Source: Aestuariimicrobium kwangyangense DSM 21549
GTDB taxonomy: Bacteria; Actinomycetota; Actinomycetes; Propionibacteriales; Propionibacteriaceae
DNA: 64,000 nt
Direction: 5' to 3'
NCBI RefSeq assembly: GCF_000421525.1
Contig: NZ_ATXE01000004.1
Location: 124,001-188,000 of the forward strand
The notes beneath the pieces are model-generated. The model saw nothing but the letters and a program-made list of their open reading frames with translations, was not told the origin of the DNA and searched no databases. Position numbers and translations under genes: made by a program. Numbering within the stretch: the first letter of the stretch is position 1; each line of letters opens with the position of its first letter. This document shows, piece by piece, positions 9,147-17,681 of the stretch.

Positions 9147-11744
9147 ATGATGAAGCTGTCACTGCCCGACTGGACCCTGCACCCCGCGCGACTCGCCAAG
9201 GGACCCCAGGGTGAGATCACGTTGCCCGACGAGATCCCGGCGACGGTGCCCGGGTCGGTGCACACCGACCTGCTGGCCGCCGACCTCATTCCCGACCCGA
9301 TGGTCGGCCAGAACGAGCTGGGGCAGTTCTGGATCGGCGAGAGTGACTGGACCTATCGCAGCACCCTGCCCTCGTTCCCGCTCGACGCCGACGGCAACCC
9401 CCACGACCGGGTCGACCTCGTCTGTGACGGGCTCGACACCGTGGCCTCGCTCGCGGTGGGCGACCCCGCATCGGAGGGGGCAAGCCTTGGCCGGGTCGCC
9501 AACATGCACCGGCGCCACCGGTTCGACGTGACCGGCCACGAGGGCGAGGTCTTGTCGATCGCCTTCGAGTCGCCCGTGCGCGCCGCCAACCGGATGGCCC
9601 AACAGTTGCGCCCGCGCCACCACGACTACCCGCACCCGTACAACGCGATCCGCAAGATGGCCTGCAGCTTCGGCTGGGACTGGGGCATCGCCACGGCGAC
9701 GTCCGGCATCTGGCGCGACATCAGGCTGGAGGCCTGGTCCACCGCTCGTCTGGCGCGGGTGCTCACCGACGCCCGCCCCGTGGGTGACCCGTCTGCCCCG
9801 GGTCGGCAGGGATGCCCGGGTGAGGTCACCGTGCGGGTCCAGGTGGAACGCGCCGGTGACGACACCGACCTGCTGGTGCGGGCCACCGTCGGCGCATTCA
9901 CCAGTGAGGCCACCATCCCGGCCGGACACAACGAAGCCAGCCTGACCGTCACCCTCGACGAGGTCGCCCTGTGGTGGCCCGTGGGCCACGGCGATCCCGC
10001 CCTGTACGACTCCACCATCACCCTGCACCGCGCCGACACCGGGTCGGACGCCCGACCGGATCGAGAACTAGATCGGGACGAGCGCCGGCTCGGCTTCCGC
10101 ACCGCCGAGTGGCGCATCACCCCTGATGAGCACGGCATCGGCATGGCCTTGCACGTCAACGGCCGACTGGTCGAGGTGCGGGGGGTCAACTGGATTCCCG
10201 ACGACCCATTCCCGCACCGCACCACCCGCGGCCAACTGGCCGCCCAGTTCGGGCACGCCCTGGCGGCGAACCTCAACCTCGTCCGCATCTGGGGTGGTGG
10301 CGTCTACGAGTCCGAGGACTTCTACGACCTGGCCGACGAGTTGGGGCTGCTGGTCTGGCAGGACTTCACCTTCGCCTGCGCCGCCTACGCCGAGGAGGAG
10401 CCGCTGTTCTCGTCGATCATCGCCGAGGCCCGCGACAACGTCGCCCGGTTGGGCCACCGGGCCAGCCTGGTGCTGTTCAACGGCAACAACGAGAACCTGG
10501 AGGGAGCCCAGGACTGGGGCTGGTCGTCGACCCTTGACGGTCACACCTGGGGTGAGCGCTACTACTACACCGAGTTCCCCGCCATCGTCGCTGAACTCGC
10601 GCCCACCGTCGGCTACCTGCCGGGTTCGCCGTGGACCCCCAGCGGGGACGGGATCTCGTCCGACCTGAGCCTCTCCCCCAACGAACCCACCCGTGGCTCG
10701 ATGCACTCCTGGGCCACCTGGAACCGCCTGCCGGCCACGGAGTACCGCCGCTTCCGCGCGCGGTTCGTCGCCGAGTACGGCTGGCAGGCACCCCCGGCCT
10801 GGACCACCATGCAGGTCTTCGACGACGAGATCACCCCCACCTCTCCTGGCACCTTCGTGCACCAGAAGGCGATGTCGGGCAACAACAACCTCACCCGTGG
10901 GCTGCTGCCGAACCTGGCGCTGCCGACGGACCTGGAGGCCTGGCACTGGGCGTTGCAGTGGAACCAGGCCGAGGCGATCCGGTTGGCCATCGGGTGGTTC
11001 CGTTCGCTGTACCCCATCTGCACGGGCAACATCGTGTGGCAGCTCAACGACTGCTGGCCGGTCATCTCCTGGTCCGCGGTCGACGGGCACGGACGGGCGA
11101 AGCCGCTCCTGCACGCCATGGCGCAGGCCAACTCCCCTCGCCTGCTCACCCTGCAGCCGATCGGCGGCACCGACCTCAGCCAAGGACTGCGCGCCACCCT
11201 CGTCAACGACACCGACAGTCCCGTCGAGGGGCCGCTGGTGGTGAGGCGTCTCTCGCTCTCGGGCGAGGTGCTGGACGACGCCGAGTACCCGCTGCGGGTC
11301 GAGGCCCGAGCCGCCGCCACGGTCGAACTGGGTCGTGCGTTCAGTGCGCCCTCGGAGGCATCCGCGTCGCGCGAGGGCGAGCACCCCGATCCTGCCAGCG
11401 ACGAAATGCTGGTGGCCAGCATCGGACGACCGGACGACCGCGGGTACCTGCGCGCCCTGTGGTTCTTCGCCACCCCGCGGGCCAGCAACTTGCCCCGTGC
11501 CCGCTACCGCGTCGAGGTGGCGGCCGACGAGGTCGCCAGTCAGGTGATCGTCACCGCAGAGACACTGGTGCGAGACCTGACCCTGCTGGTCGACAAGGCC
11601 AACCCGACCGCCTCCGTCGACTCCGGAATGGTCACCCTGCTGCCCGGGGAGACCCACGCCTTCAAGGTGACGGGGGTGCTCGACACCGCTTCGGCCGAAC
11701 GTGCGCTGGCCTGCCTGAACGACCTGGTCACCGATCCTCGTTGA
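9147..11744 (+). CDS. GH2 beta-mannosidase
   Basis: This 865-residue enzyme should release mannose from the non-reducing ends of manno-oligosaccharides. The N-terminal TVPGSVHTDLL and NELGQFWIGESDWTYR segments are typical of the GH2 beta-mannosidase sugar-binding domain. The catalytic barrel shows VRIWGGGVYE, FNGNNENLEG (acid/base Glu, about residue 448) and VAEYGWQAPP (nucleophile Glu, about residue 541). No signal peptide is visible, so it acts inside the cell. AAGGAG lies 9 nt before the first of two adjacent ATG codons. A perfect palindrome lies upstream and a BadF-type sugar kinase follows 41 nt downstream, so the two may form a sugar-use operon. Confidence 0.93.
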   Translation: MMKLSLPDWTLHPARLAKGPQGEITLPDEIPATVPGSVHTDLLAADLIPDPMVGQNELGQFWIGESDWTYRSTLPSFPLDADGNPHDRVDLVCDGLDTVASLAVGDPASEGASLGRVANMHRRHRFDVTGHEGEVLSIAFESPVRAANRMAQQLRPRHHDYPHPYNAIRKMACSFGWDWGIATATSGIWRDIRLEAWSTARLARVLTDARPVGDPSAPGRQGCPGEVTVRVQVERAGDDTDLLVRATVGAFTSEATIPAGHNEASLTVTLDEVALWWPVGHGDPALYDSTITLHRADTGSDARPDRELDRDERRLGFRTAEWRITPDEHGIGMALHVNGRLVEVRGVNWIPDDPFPHRTTRGQLAAQFGHALAANLNLVRIWGGGVYESEDFYDLADELGLLVWQDFTFACAAYAEEEPLFSSIIAEARDNVARLGHRASLVLFNGNNENLEGAQDWGWSSTLDGHTWGERYYYTEFPAIVAELAPTVGYLPGSPWTPSGDGISSDLSLSPNEPTRGSMHSWATWNRLPATEYRRFRARFVAEYGWQAPPAWTTMQVFDDEITPTSPGTFVHQKAMSGNNNLTRGLLPNLALPTDLEAWHWALQWNQAEAIRLAIGWFRSLYPICTGNIVWQLNDCWPVISWSAVDGHGRAKPLLHAMAQANSPRLLTLQPIGGTDLSQGLRATLVNDTDSPVEGPLVVRRLSLSGEVLDDAEYPLRVEARAAATVELGRAFSAPSEASASREGEHPDPASDEMLVASIGRPDDRGYLRALWFFATPRASNLPRARYRVEVAADEVASQVIVTAETLVRDLTLLVDKANPTASVDSGMVTLLPGETHAFKVTGVLDTASAERALACLNDLVTDPR

Positions 11745-11785
11745 CCCCCGAACCACCCCGCCCGTACCAAACCCGAAGGTGTGAC

Positions 11786-12727
11786 ATGGCGACCCTGATG
11801 GCCCTGGACGCCGGCCAGTCCGGCATGCGTGCCTCGATCCGCGTCAACGGAACCGAGGTGCTGCAGACCGAGCACCGTGGCATGCTCACCGATCGCCCGG
11901 TGGTGCCCCAACTGGCTGCGGTCGCGCACGAGGCTGCTGCCCTCTGGGCAACGCCCGAATCGCCCATCGAGGTGATCGGGGTCGGGTCGACAGGTCTGGG
12001 CGCCGACGAGTCGGCCGAACAGTTCCTCGTCCAGGTCGCCGACCTCGGGGTGCGGCAGGTCAATCTGGCCCACGACTCGATCACCAGCTACCTGGGCGCG
12101 CTGGGGCACCGGCAGGGCGCGGTGACGGCGGCCGGCACGGGTGTCGTGACGCTGGCGGTCGGGCCGTCCGAGGTGTTGCGGGTCGACGGTTGGGGATACC
12201 TCATCGGTGACGCAGGGTCGGGCTTCTGGATCGGTCGGGCGGGGCTCGACGCGGTCATGCGCGCCTTCGACCGGCGGGGCCCCCAGACCTCCCTGACGGC
12301 TGTCGTGCTGGCCGACTTCCCCTCGCTGCCCGAGCTCTACCTCGACCTGCAACAGGACGAGGGCCGCGTGCGTCGCATCGCCTCGTACGCCCGCGTGGTC
12401 GCCGAGCACGCCGCCGCCAGTGACGCGGTGTCGCGGGAGATCGTGGTCCGGGCGGGTGCCGAGTTGGCGCACTCGGCCGTGTCGGGGCTGCGGGCGGTCG
12501 GTGTCGCCGCCGAGGATCCCGCCGTCAGCATGCTGGGCAATGTCTTCGGCTCGACGCTGGTGCGGGAGTCCTTCGTCCAGCACGTGCGCGCCCACTTGCC
12601 CCGGGCCGAGTTCCCTGCCCCCCGCGGCACGGGCCTCGACGGGGCTGCGCTGCTGGCCGAGGTCACCGCCGACGAAGCGCTGGCCAGCTCGATCCTGCGA
12701 GCGGGGGCTGGCACCGACCTGTCGTAG
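11786..12727 (+). CDS. BadF/BadG-type sugar kinase (N-acetylglucosamine-kinase-like)
   Basis: This 313-residue ASKHA-fold ATPase starts with the phosphate-1 loop LMALDAGQSGMRASI, has the phosphate-2 loop AAGTGVVTLAV near residue 112, and the GDAGSGFWIGRAGLDAV motif near residue 140. Such motifs are typical of N-acetylglucosamine/glucosamine kinases of the BadF family. The ATG at 11786 was chosen because it gives the canonical N-terminus and has AAGGTG upstream, although the frame is open far upstream through the mannosidase gene. It follows the beta-mannosidase, so it could phosphorylate a liberated sugar; the substrate is not provable here. Confidence 0.85.
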   Translation: MATLMALDAGQSGMRASIRVNGTEVLQTEHRGMLTDRPVVPQLAAVAHEAAALWATPESPIEVIGVGSTGLGADESAEQFLVQVADLGVRQVNLAHDSITSYLGALGHRQGAVTAAGTGVVTLAVGPSEVLRVDGWGYLIGDAGSGFWIGRAGLDAVMRAFDRRGPQTSLTAVVLADFPSLPELYLDLQQDEGRVRRIASYARVVAEHAAASDAVSREIVVRAGAELAHSAVSGLRAVGVAAEDPAVSMLGNVFGSTLVRESFVQHVRAHLPRAEFPAPRGTGLDGAALLAEVTADEALASSILRAGAGTDLS

Positions 12728-12736
12728 GGTCGAGAA

Positions 12737-13678
12737 GTGAGCGAGCGAGCCAAGTCCCCCGCAGCGACCGACCCCTTGGCGTACGCCGAGCAGCTGATGT
12801 CGCAGGCCCAGGCGATGTACGCCGACGCGCAGCGTCGCAGCGCCGCGTTGGCGGCACTGTCGGCCGAGGCCACCAGCGCCGCCGTGAGCGTGAAGGTCGG
12901 CCCCGGCGGACGACTGGTCGGATTCACCCTCGACCCGGACGAGCCCGTGCCCAGCCCAGCGCAGCTGTGCACGGCATTCCGCCAGGCCTACCACGAGGCG
13001 TGCGCCCTCATCACCCGCGCGCTCGCCCGGGACTCCGGTGGCCTCGACGCATCCATTGGCGAACTGGCCCCCACCCCCGAACAACCGACGATCGGGCGTC
13101 CGGTGGTCGGTTCCCTGCACGGCGTGGACGAGGGCGCTGCCGATGCGGGCAGCGAGGAGTCGTCATCAGGGGTACCCGGGCAGGTGCCCGTCGATCCGCC
13201 CGCGGGGCTGCCCGTCGACGACGATTTCGACCGGTTGCTCGCCACCTTGGACGAGGGTGAACCAGAGGACCTCTCGGCCTTCGTCAACGACCCCCTGTTC
13301 CAGCGGCTCGTGCCGACCAGTGACCCGGCCAGTTGGCAGCAGGAGCTCGAGCAGCAGGTGGCCGAGCTCACCGCGCACACCGCCGAGCTGACCGAGCTGG
13401 CCGCCACCATCGTCGGCGAGCACCGCGACAAGCTGGTGACCCTCGCGGTGTTCAACGGCGGCAAGGTCGATCGGGTGGTCTTCCATGCCCCGGCGGCAGA
13501 TGCCACTCATGACGAACTCTCCCGGGCCGTGGTCGAGGGCTACCGGGCCGCCGCCGAGGACGCCCAGCAGCGGTTGCAGGTGGCGATCGCCGACTCGGGG
13601 TTGGCGGGGTCGTGGTCACCGGCGACCGATCCCGGTCTCTGGAGCGGGCGGGCCGGCCGCGATCGTCCCCGCTGGTGA
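12737..13678 (+). CDS. YbaB/EbfC-like protein of a type VII secretion island
   Basis: This is a 313-residue soluble, acidic protein. Two segments resemble the YbaB fold, a long helix followed by a beta-strand with a Gly-Gly turn: QAMYADAQRRSAALAAL with VKVGPGGRLVGFTLDP (residues about 35-75), and LTELAATIVGEHRD with FNGGKVDRVVFHAP (about 215-260). The middle is a Pro/Asp/Glu-rich linker. Actinobacterial YbaB-like proteins often sit next to ESX substrates, and an EspC-like gene follows 51 nt downstream. The GTG start has AGGG upstream. The double-YbaB reading is mine and its biochemical role is unknown. Confidence 0.7.
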   Translation: MSERAKSPAATDPLAYAEQLMSQAQAMYADAQRRSAALAALSAEATSAAVSVKVGPGGRLVGFTLDPDEPVPSPAQLCTAFRQAYHEACALITRALARDSGGLDASIGELAPTPEQPTIGRPVVGSLHGVDEGAADAGSEESSSGVPGQVPVDPPAGLPVDDDFDRLLATLDEGEPEDLSAFVNDPLFQRLVPTSDPASWQQELEQQVAELTAHTAELTELAATIVGEHRDKLVTLAVFNGGKVDRVVFHAPAADATHDELSRAVVEGYRAAAEDAQQRLQVAIADSGLAGSWSPATDPGLWSGRAGRDRPRW

Positions 13679-13729
13679 ACTGCCCGTTGCCTACGATGGA
13701 CGCTCCACTGATCTCCGAAGGAGACCGCC

Positions 13730-14035
13730 ATGCCTGACCTGAGCTTCTCCCTGCCCGAACTCGACCAGCACGTGCAGTCACTCGACGGTCTGGCGGCGCA
13801 GGTGCGGACCACGGTCAGTCAGGCCCAGACCCAACCCAGCCCGCTGATGTACGGCCTGATGATGGGTCCGGTGCTGGTGCCGGTGATGACGGGTGTGACG
13901 GCCGCAGCGGGCCGTTACCTCAACGGCGCTGCCCAGGCGATCGAGACCACCTCGCAGTCGATGCGCCAGACCGCCAGGCGGTATCGCGAGACCGAGCAGA
14001 AGAACGTGGACGCTGCCCGGCGCATCCTCGACTGA
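13730..14035 (+). CDS. EspC-like small type VII secretion-associated protein
   Basis: This 101-residue protein looks like a short helical hairpin substrate or partner of an ESX (type VII) secretion system. It has an N-terminal helix LPELDQHVQSLDGLAAQVRT, a hydrophobic Gly/Met/Val-rich centre, and a C-terminal helix ending in RRYRETEQKNVDAARRILD. The pattern resembles the EspC family rather than canonical WXG100 (no WxG turn). It starts at an ATG behind GAAGGAG. No ESX core components (EccC ATPase, EccB/D/E) lie in the window, so this is an orphan effector-type island. It converges on the toxin/immunity genes. Confidence 0.7.
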   Translation: MPDLSFSLPELDQHVQSLDGLAAQVRTTVSQAQTQPSPLMYGLMMGPVLVPVMTGVTAAAGRYLNGAAQAIETTSQSMRQTARRYRETEQKNVDAARRILD

Positions 14036-14083
14036 GTTCGGGCGGTGGCCTGTTCAGGCGGTGGCCTGTTCGGGCGGTGGGGG
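14036..14083. repeat. Three tandem 16-bp repeats between convergent genes
   Basis: The whole gap between the two convergent genes is three head-to-tail 16-bp units, GTTCGGGCGGTGGCCT, one with a G to A change and the last ending GGGG. No terminator hairpin is seen here, so the repeat forms all of the shared 3' region. Confidence 0.8.
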
Positions 14084-14449
14084 TCAGTTGATGCGCGGGG
14101 CCTCGCCCGGGTAGGGCTTGGCCGCCACCGCATGGCGTCGCTGCCAGTCGGCCAGCTCGGCGTCGAGCTCTGCCGAGGGTGACAGCCCGCGGACCGTCGT
14201 CAGTCCCGCATCCGTGGGCGGCCGGAGCGCTTGCTCCGCGTCGGCGGCGAACATCCACGACCCGGAGTTCATCGTCTGGGTGAGGCACTGGTGGCAGTAG
14301 TAGATCGCCCACGCCGAGGTCGGTGACTCCGTCGCGAAGATGAAGTGCTTGCGCCCGTTGCGCTCGGCGTCGGGCCCACGGGGGTCGAGCCCGCGCACCC
14401 AGGCCAGGTGCGAGTCGAGCGCGCCGAACAGGTCGTCGAAGGCGTTCAT
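14084..14449 (-). CDS. Probable immunity protein for the upstream WXG100-type toxin
   Basis: This 121-residue cytosolic protein is of no family I recognise. It has an amphipathic N-terminal helix (MNAFDDLFGALDSHLAWVRG), a central strand-rich part with a CxxC pair (YYCHQC), and an acidic C-terminal helix. The ATG at 14449 overlaps the toxin stop by one base (TGATG) and has GGAG 6 nt upstream inside the toxin's last codons, which implies translational coupling. Gene order toxin then small acidic gene is the classical arrangement of a polymorphic toxin and its immunity protein. Function is inferred from context only. Confidence 0.6.
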   Translation of the reverse strand: MNAFDDLFGALDSHLAWVRGLDPRGPDAERNGRKHFIFATESPTSAWAIYYCHQCLTQTMNSGSWMFAADAEQALRPPTDAGLTTVRGLSPSAELDAELADWQRRHAVAAKPYPGEAPRIN

Positions 14450-15825
14450 CAGTTGCTCCAAGGAGTGCTCTGCACGTGCCAGCGACCGGGATCGTCCAGG
14501 TCACCGGACGGGAACCCGCCTCGCTGCACGTAGATCTGTTCGCCGCCACCGGGAAGGTGGGTCGGGTTGAGGGGATCGTAACCGGTGGTGGGCTGGGCCC
14601 CCGCGGGTCCCACCCAGACATTGAGGTCCTGCGAGGGGGTGTAGGCGACCACCCCGTGGTTGCCGTTCCACTCGTTCAACACCGCGAGGTCGCCGCGCAG
14701 CACGTCGTCCGAAGCCGGGGGTTCACGCGTCCAGAACGAACCGGAGGGGTACTGGCCGTCACCGACCACGCGGTAACGGGTCTCACCCGCGGGCCACGTC
14801 TCGGGAGTGGGAGCTCCGTCGAAGGTGTTGAGGGCGCTCTGGTCGAGCGGGGGCCACCCGTCGGGGACGGGCACGTCGGCCGGCGTGACGGCGGTCGGCT
14901 GGGGGGCACCGGGCAGGGCCTGGGTCTCGGGGGTGGTGCCGTTGGGCTGCAGGTAGGGGTGGTCGGTCGCCGACAGGGGTTGGTCGGGACGAGTGCCCAG
15001 CGGCTCCGGGTCACCGAACGGCGGGTGCGGAGCCGGGTTGGGGGCGTCGGGGTCGTGGGTCCGTCGTCCCCCCGGAGGGGTGGTGCCGGCGGGCACGTCG
15101 AACCGGGCGGCCATGCGTGCGAAGGCGGCACCCGCCTGGTCGAACATGCGACTCAGCGGGCCGATCCTGGTGGTCAGGCGGGACAGCTTGGAGAAGACCT
15201 TGCTGATGCCCATCGAGATCTTGCCCATCACCATCGCCACCTTGCCGGAGGCCCAGGCGGTGTAGGCGCCGAGCGAGGCCCCGAACGAAGGGATGGCCGC
15301 CGCTGCGGCGATCACGGCGTTGGTGACGAGGCTGATCACCAGTTCCTTGACCAGGCCCCAGACGAGTTCGCGCAGGACGCCGACGATGGTGCCGGCGACC
15401 TGGACGGCGTTGCCCATGCTCTGGCACAGCTGGGCCGAGGAGGTGAAGGCCTTGTTGACGTTGACCTGCACCTTGATGAACGCCTCGTAGGCCTGCCCCG
15501 ACCAGTGCTGCAGGTTGTTCTGCACGTCCTGCACCTGCTGCTGCGAGGCCAGGGTGAGCTGTTGGGCGGCAGCCTGCCACCGCTGGCTGTACTGCATGAC
15601 CTCGCCGGGGTCGCCCAGCAGCAGGTCGAGCGGTTCCTTGACGAACGAGACGTTGGCGGCCACCCAGTCGAGCAGCGGGCCCAGGATCGCACCCACCAGG
15701 GCGCCGGCCGGGTCGAGGAAGGCGCCGAGGGCAGACATTCCCAGCCCCGCCACCGAGGTGGCGTCGTCGATGCCGAACTGGCCGTCGCTGAGCGCTGAGT
15801 AGGCGTCCATCGACTCCTGCAGCAT
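14449..15825 (-). CDS. WXG100-type polymorphic toxin with candidate ADP-ribosyl/NAD-type C-terminal domain
   Basis: A 458-residue predicted type VII secretion effector. Residues 75-135 form a WXG100-like helical hairpin with HWSG at 107-110. Residues 140-230 are hydrophobic helices. Residues 245-345 are a Pro-rich linker, and 346-458 form a compact toxin-like domain. That domain carries RYRVV (350), SGSFWTREPP (361-370), NEWN, LNVWVGPAGAQ and LPGGGEQIYV (424-433). An Arg, a Ser-x-Phe-Trp and a GGG-[E]Q motif in this order recall the ADP-ribosyltransferase/TNT NADase folds, but this is motif reading only. ATG 15825 was chosen for its GAGGAG ribosome site; an open frame runs 19 codons upstream. 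Confidence 0.7.
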   Translation of the reverse strand: MLQESMDAYSALSDGQFGIDDATSVAGLGMSALGAFLDPAGALVGAILGPLLDWVAANVSFVKEPLDLLLGDPGEVMQYSQRWQAAAQQLTLASQQQVQDVQNNLQHWSGQAYEAFIKVQVNVNKAFTSSAQLCQSMGNAVQVAGTIVGVLRELVWGLVKELVISLVTNAVIAAAAAIPSFGASLGAYTAWASGKVAMVMGKISMGISKVFSKLSRLTTRIGPLSRMFDQAGAAFARMAARFDVPAGTTPPGGRRTHDPDAPNPAPHPPFGDPEPLGTRPDQPLSATDHPYLQPNGTTPETQALPGAPQPTAVTPADVPVPDGWPPLDQSALNTFDGAPTPETWPAGETRYRVVGDGQYPSGSFWTREPPASDDVLRGDLAVLNEWNGNHGVVAYTPSQDLNVWVGPAGAQPTTGYDPLNPTHLPGGGEQIYVQRGGFPSGDLDDPGRWHVQSTPWSN

Positions 15826-15913
15826 GCGGTCTCCTCGTGTGGTCGGGGCGGGAGCGAGTCTAGGACGGGCGGGGGTCGCCACCCTCGGGACGGTGCTGCC
15901 GCTGCTGGGCCAG

Positions 15914-15976
15914 GATCACCACGGTGGCTCGACCAACCGCTGGTTTTCGAGGGTTGGTCGAGCCACGGTGGTGATC
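15914..15976. repeat. Long palindromic element, copy 1
   Basis: Two 25-nt arms, 15914-15938 and 15952-15976, pair with a single mismatch around a 13-nt loop. The right arm reads GGTTGGTCGAGCCACGGTGG at its start. It is closely similar in arm and loop sequence to the element at 17085-17159. The two copies bracket the AbiEi/DUF559-like gene. It lies in the 292-nt gap between the toxin start and that gene. Confidence 0.9.
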
Positions 15977-16117
15977 GTGGCGTCATCTTCGGCGGGCGCC
16001 GGGCTTGGCAACGGTTTTTGCGGCTCCCCCATTGGTTCTCCGGGGCCAAGAAGTGTTGTCCGGGTGTTGTCCGTCGCATCGGGGCGCCGTCCCCGCGGCA
16101 CCGCAAGGTTCACCGTG

Positions 16118-17017
16118 ATGGGCATGTCCTCCCATGCCTGGCACTTCGAGATCCAGCGGCTCCAGCCCAGCGGGGTGCTCACCCGTCGCGAACTGCACAC
16201 TCTGGGCGCAACGGACCACGCGATCAAGCAGGCGGTGGTCACCGGTGCGTTGCGGCGGCTTCGTCCGGGATGGTTCGCCACGGCAGGTGCCGACCCCGCG
16301 GTGGTCCGGGCCGTCTCGAGCGGTGGCGTCCTGTCGTGCGTGTCGGCGCTGCGCCTCCATGGCATCTGGACGCCGCTGGATCGCACTCTCCACATCCGAC
16401 GCTCGGAGCACCACAGGCGCAGGTGGAACAGCGGTGGACTGAAGGTGTGCAAGCCTTCGGGCCGACCGGGCTGGCCCAGACGGGCCCTTGACCCATGGCC
16501 AATCGCGGTCCGGTGCGCCGCCCACTGCTGCACCTCGGAGGAGTTCGTCGCCATCCTCGACAATGTTGTCCATCTCGGGCTCGCGGGATGGGACGACCTG
16601 GCCGACCTCCTGACCGACGAACCCGACCACGTCCGTGCACTGCTTCGGCGGTGCGCCCGCGCGGAGTCGGGCATCGAGTCACTGACGCGAGTGCGGCTGG
16701 TGGCTCTGGGACATCGAGTACGCAGTCAGGTCTTCATACCCGGGGTGGGTCGGATCGATCTGCTGGTGGGCGACTGCCTGGCCCTCGAGGTGGACGGGCG
16801 CGAGACCCATGCCACCCCCACGGGGCACAACAGCGATCGCCGCCGCGACAGGCGACTGGTGGCCCTCGGCTACACCCCGATGCGGCTGACGTGGGAGTCG
16901 GTCATGCTCGACTGGGACGAGGTCGTGCACGAGATCACCGCCGCCCTCAGGCTGGGCGTGCACCGTCGAGGTCCGGGACGAGTGAGCCGTCGTCGGCATC
17001 TGCCCCGATCAGCCTGA
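16118..17017 (+). CDS. AbiEi-antitoxin-like N-terminus with DUF559/Vsr-like nuclease-fold C-terminus
   Basis: A 299-residue protein of a type frequent in Actinobacteria. Residues about 15-60 (SGVLTRRELHTLGATDHAIK) form a winged-helix like the AbiEi antitoxin N-terminal domain. Residues about 210-285 (IPGVGRIDLLVGDCLALEVDG, GYTPMRLTWESVM) resemble the DUF559/very-short-patch endonuclease fold: the D of RIDLLV and the E of ALEVDG are candidate metal ligands. The ATG at 16118 was chosen; the frame stays open upstream through the palindromic element, which I consider non-coding. No AbiEii-type toxin gene adjoins it, so it appears solitary. Biological role is unknown. Confidence 0.75.
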   Translation: MGMSSHAWHFEIQRLQPSGVLTRRELHTLGATDHAIKQAVVTGALRRLRPGWFATAGADPAVVRAVSSGGVLSCVSALRLHGIWTPLDRTLHIRRSEHHRRRWNSGGLKVCKPSGRPGWPRRALDPWPIAVRCAAHCCTSEEFVAILDNVVHLGLAGWDDLADLLTDEPDHVRALLRRCARAESGIESLTRVRLVALGHRVRSQVFIPGVGRIDLLVGDCLALEVDGRETHATPTGHNSDRRRDRRLVALGYTPMRLTWESVMLDWDEVVHEITAALRLGVHRRGPGRVSRRRHLPRSA

Positions 17018-17084
17018 TTTCGCCCAACGACCACGCCCGACGCCCGGCCTAGGAGCCCGGCCACGTCACGGCGACCTCCGATCA

Positions 17085-17159
17085 CGCCAGGATCACCACG
17101 CGGGCTCGACCAACCGCCGGTTTCGGAGGGTTGGTCGAGCCACGGTGGTGATCCTGGCG
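17085..17159. repeat. Long palindromic element, copy 2
   Basis: Two 31-nt arms, 17085-17115 and 17129-17159, pair with three mismatches around a 13-nt loop (GCCGGTTTCGGAG). The core and loop match copy 1 closely, where the loop is GCTGGTTTTCGAG. It lies just downstream of the AbiEi/DUF559-like gene and could act as its terminator or as a mobile palindromic repeat. Confidence 0.9.
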
Positions 17160-17338
17160 GAGGTTCAGCGGGACGAGTCCGGAAGTGGCGTGAGACCACG
17201 CGGGGAAGCCAGCGAGCCCGATCCCGAGGGCAAGCGGACCAGGAGCGAGAGCCAGCGACGGTTCGCCGAGAGGGGGGTACCCAGCTGCGTCTGCACGCCG
17301 GGGGCACGGCGGCCCAGGGCTGTCGGGGGAACCGGGGG
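17160..17338. other. Intergenic stretch with no recognisable feature
   Basis: The remainder of the 321-nt gap between the AbiEi/DUF559-like gene and ynfA. I see no convincing gene, RNA or promoter in it. Confidence 0.5.
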
Positions 17339-17674
17339 TCAGGCGGCGCGGGGGGCGTACATGATCACGGCCACCCCGACCAGACACACGATGGCACCGA
17401 TCACGTCCCAGCGATCGGGACGGAACCCGTCGACGACCATCGCCCACAGCAGTGAGCCCGCCACGAAGACCCCGCCGTAGGCGGCCAGGATGCGTCCGAA
17501 GTGGGCGTCGGGCTGCAGGGTGGCCACGAACCCGTAGATGCCCAGGGCGATCACCCCGGCCCCGGCCCACAGCCAGCCCTTGTGCTCGCGCACTCCCTGC
17601 CAGACCAGCCAGGCCCCACCGATCTCGCAGATCGCCGCGGCCACGAACAGCAGCAGCGACTTCGCCGTGATCAC
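17339..17674 (-). CDS. YnfA/UPF0060-family small membrane protein
   Basis: A 111-residue integral membrane protein with four transmembrane helices. The family signature [14 protein letters not shown] at residues 14-27 and [20 protein letters not shown] in the third helix are diagnostic of YnfA, an SMR-like small transporter family. It ends a same-strand series with purC-purS and purQ, starting 7 nt after the purQ stop, so it may be co-transcribed with purine genes by position alone. Confidence 0.92.
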   Translation of the reverse strand: MITAKSLLLFVAAAICEIGGAWLVWQGVREHKGWLWAGAGVIALGIYGFVATLQPDAHFGRILAAYGGVFVAGSLLWAMVVDGFRPDRWDVIGAIVCLVGVAVIMYAPRAA

Positions 17675-17681
17675 CGGCGGC

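Noticed and set aside
14449-14850. Firm assignment of the toxin domain as TNT NAD glycohydrolase
   Set aside because: Only the GGG-[E]Q and Arg/Ser motifs agree; overall similarity cannot be judged by eye, so it is kept as a candidate.
16118-17017. Complete AbiE toxin-antitoxin pair
   Set aside because: No AbiEii nucleotidyltransferase-type toxin gene adjoins it; the protein has a DUF559-like C-terminus instead.
15917-17156. Insertion sequence with terminal inverted repeats
   Set aside because: The two palindromes are each self-complementary and the gene between them shows no transposase motifs; I could not see target duplications.
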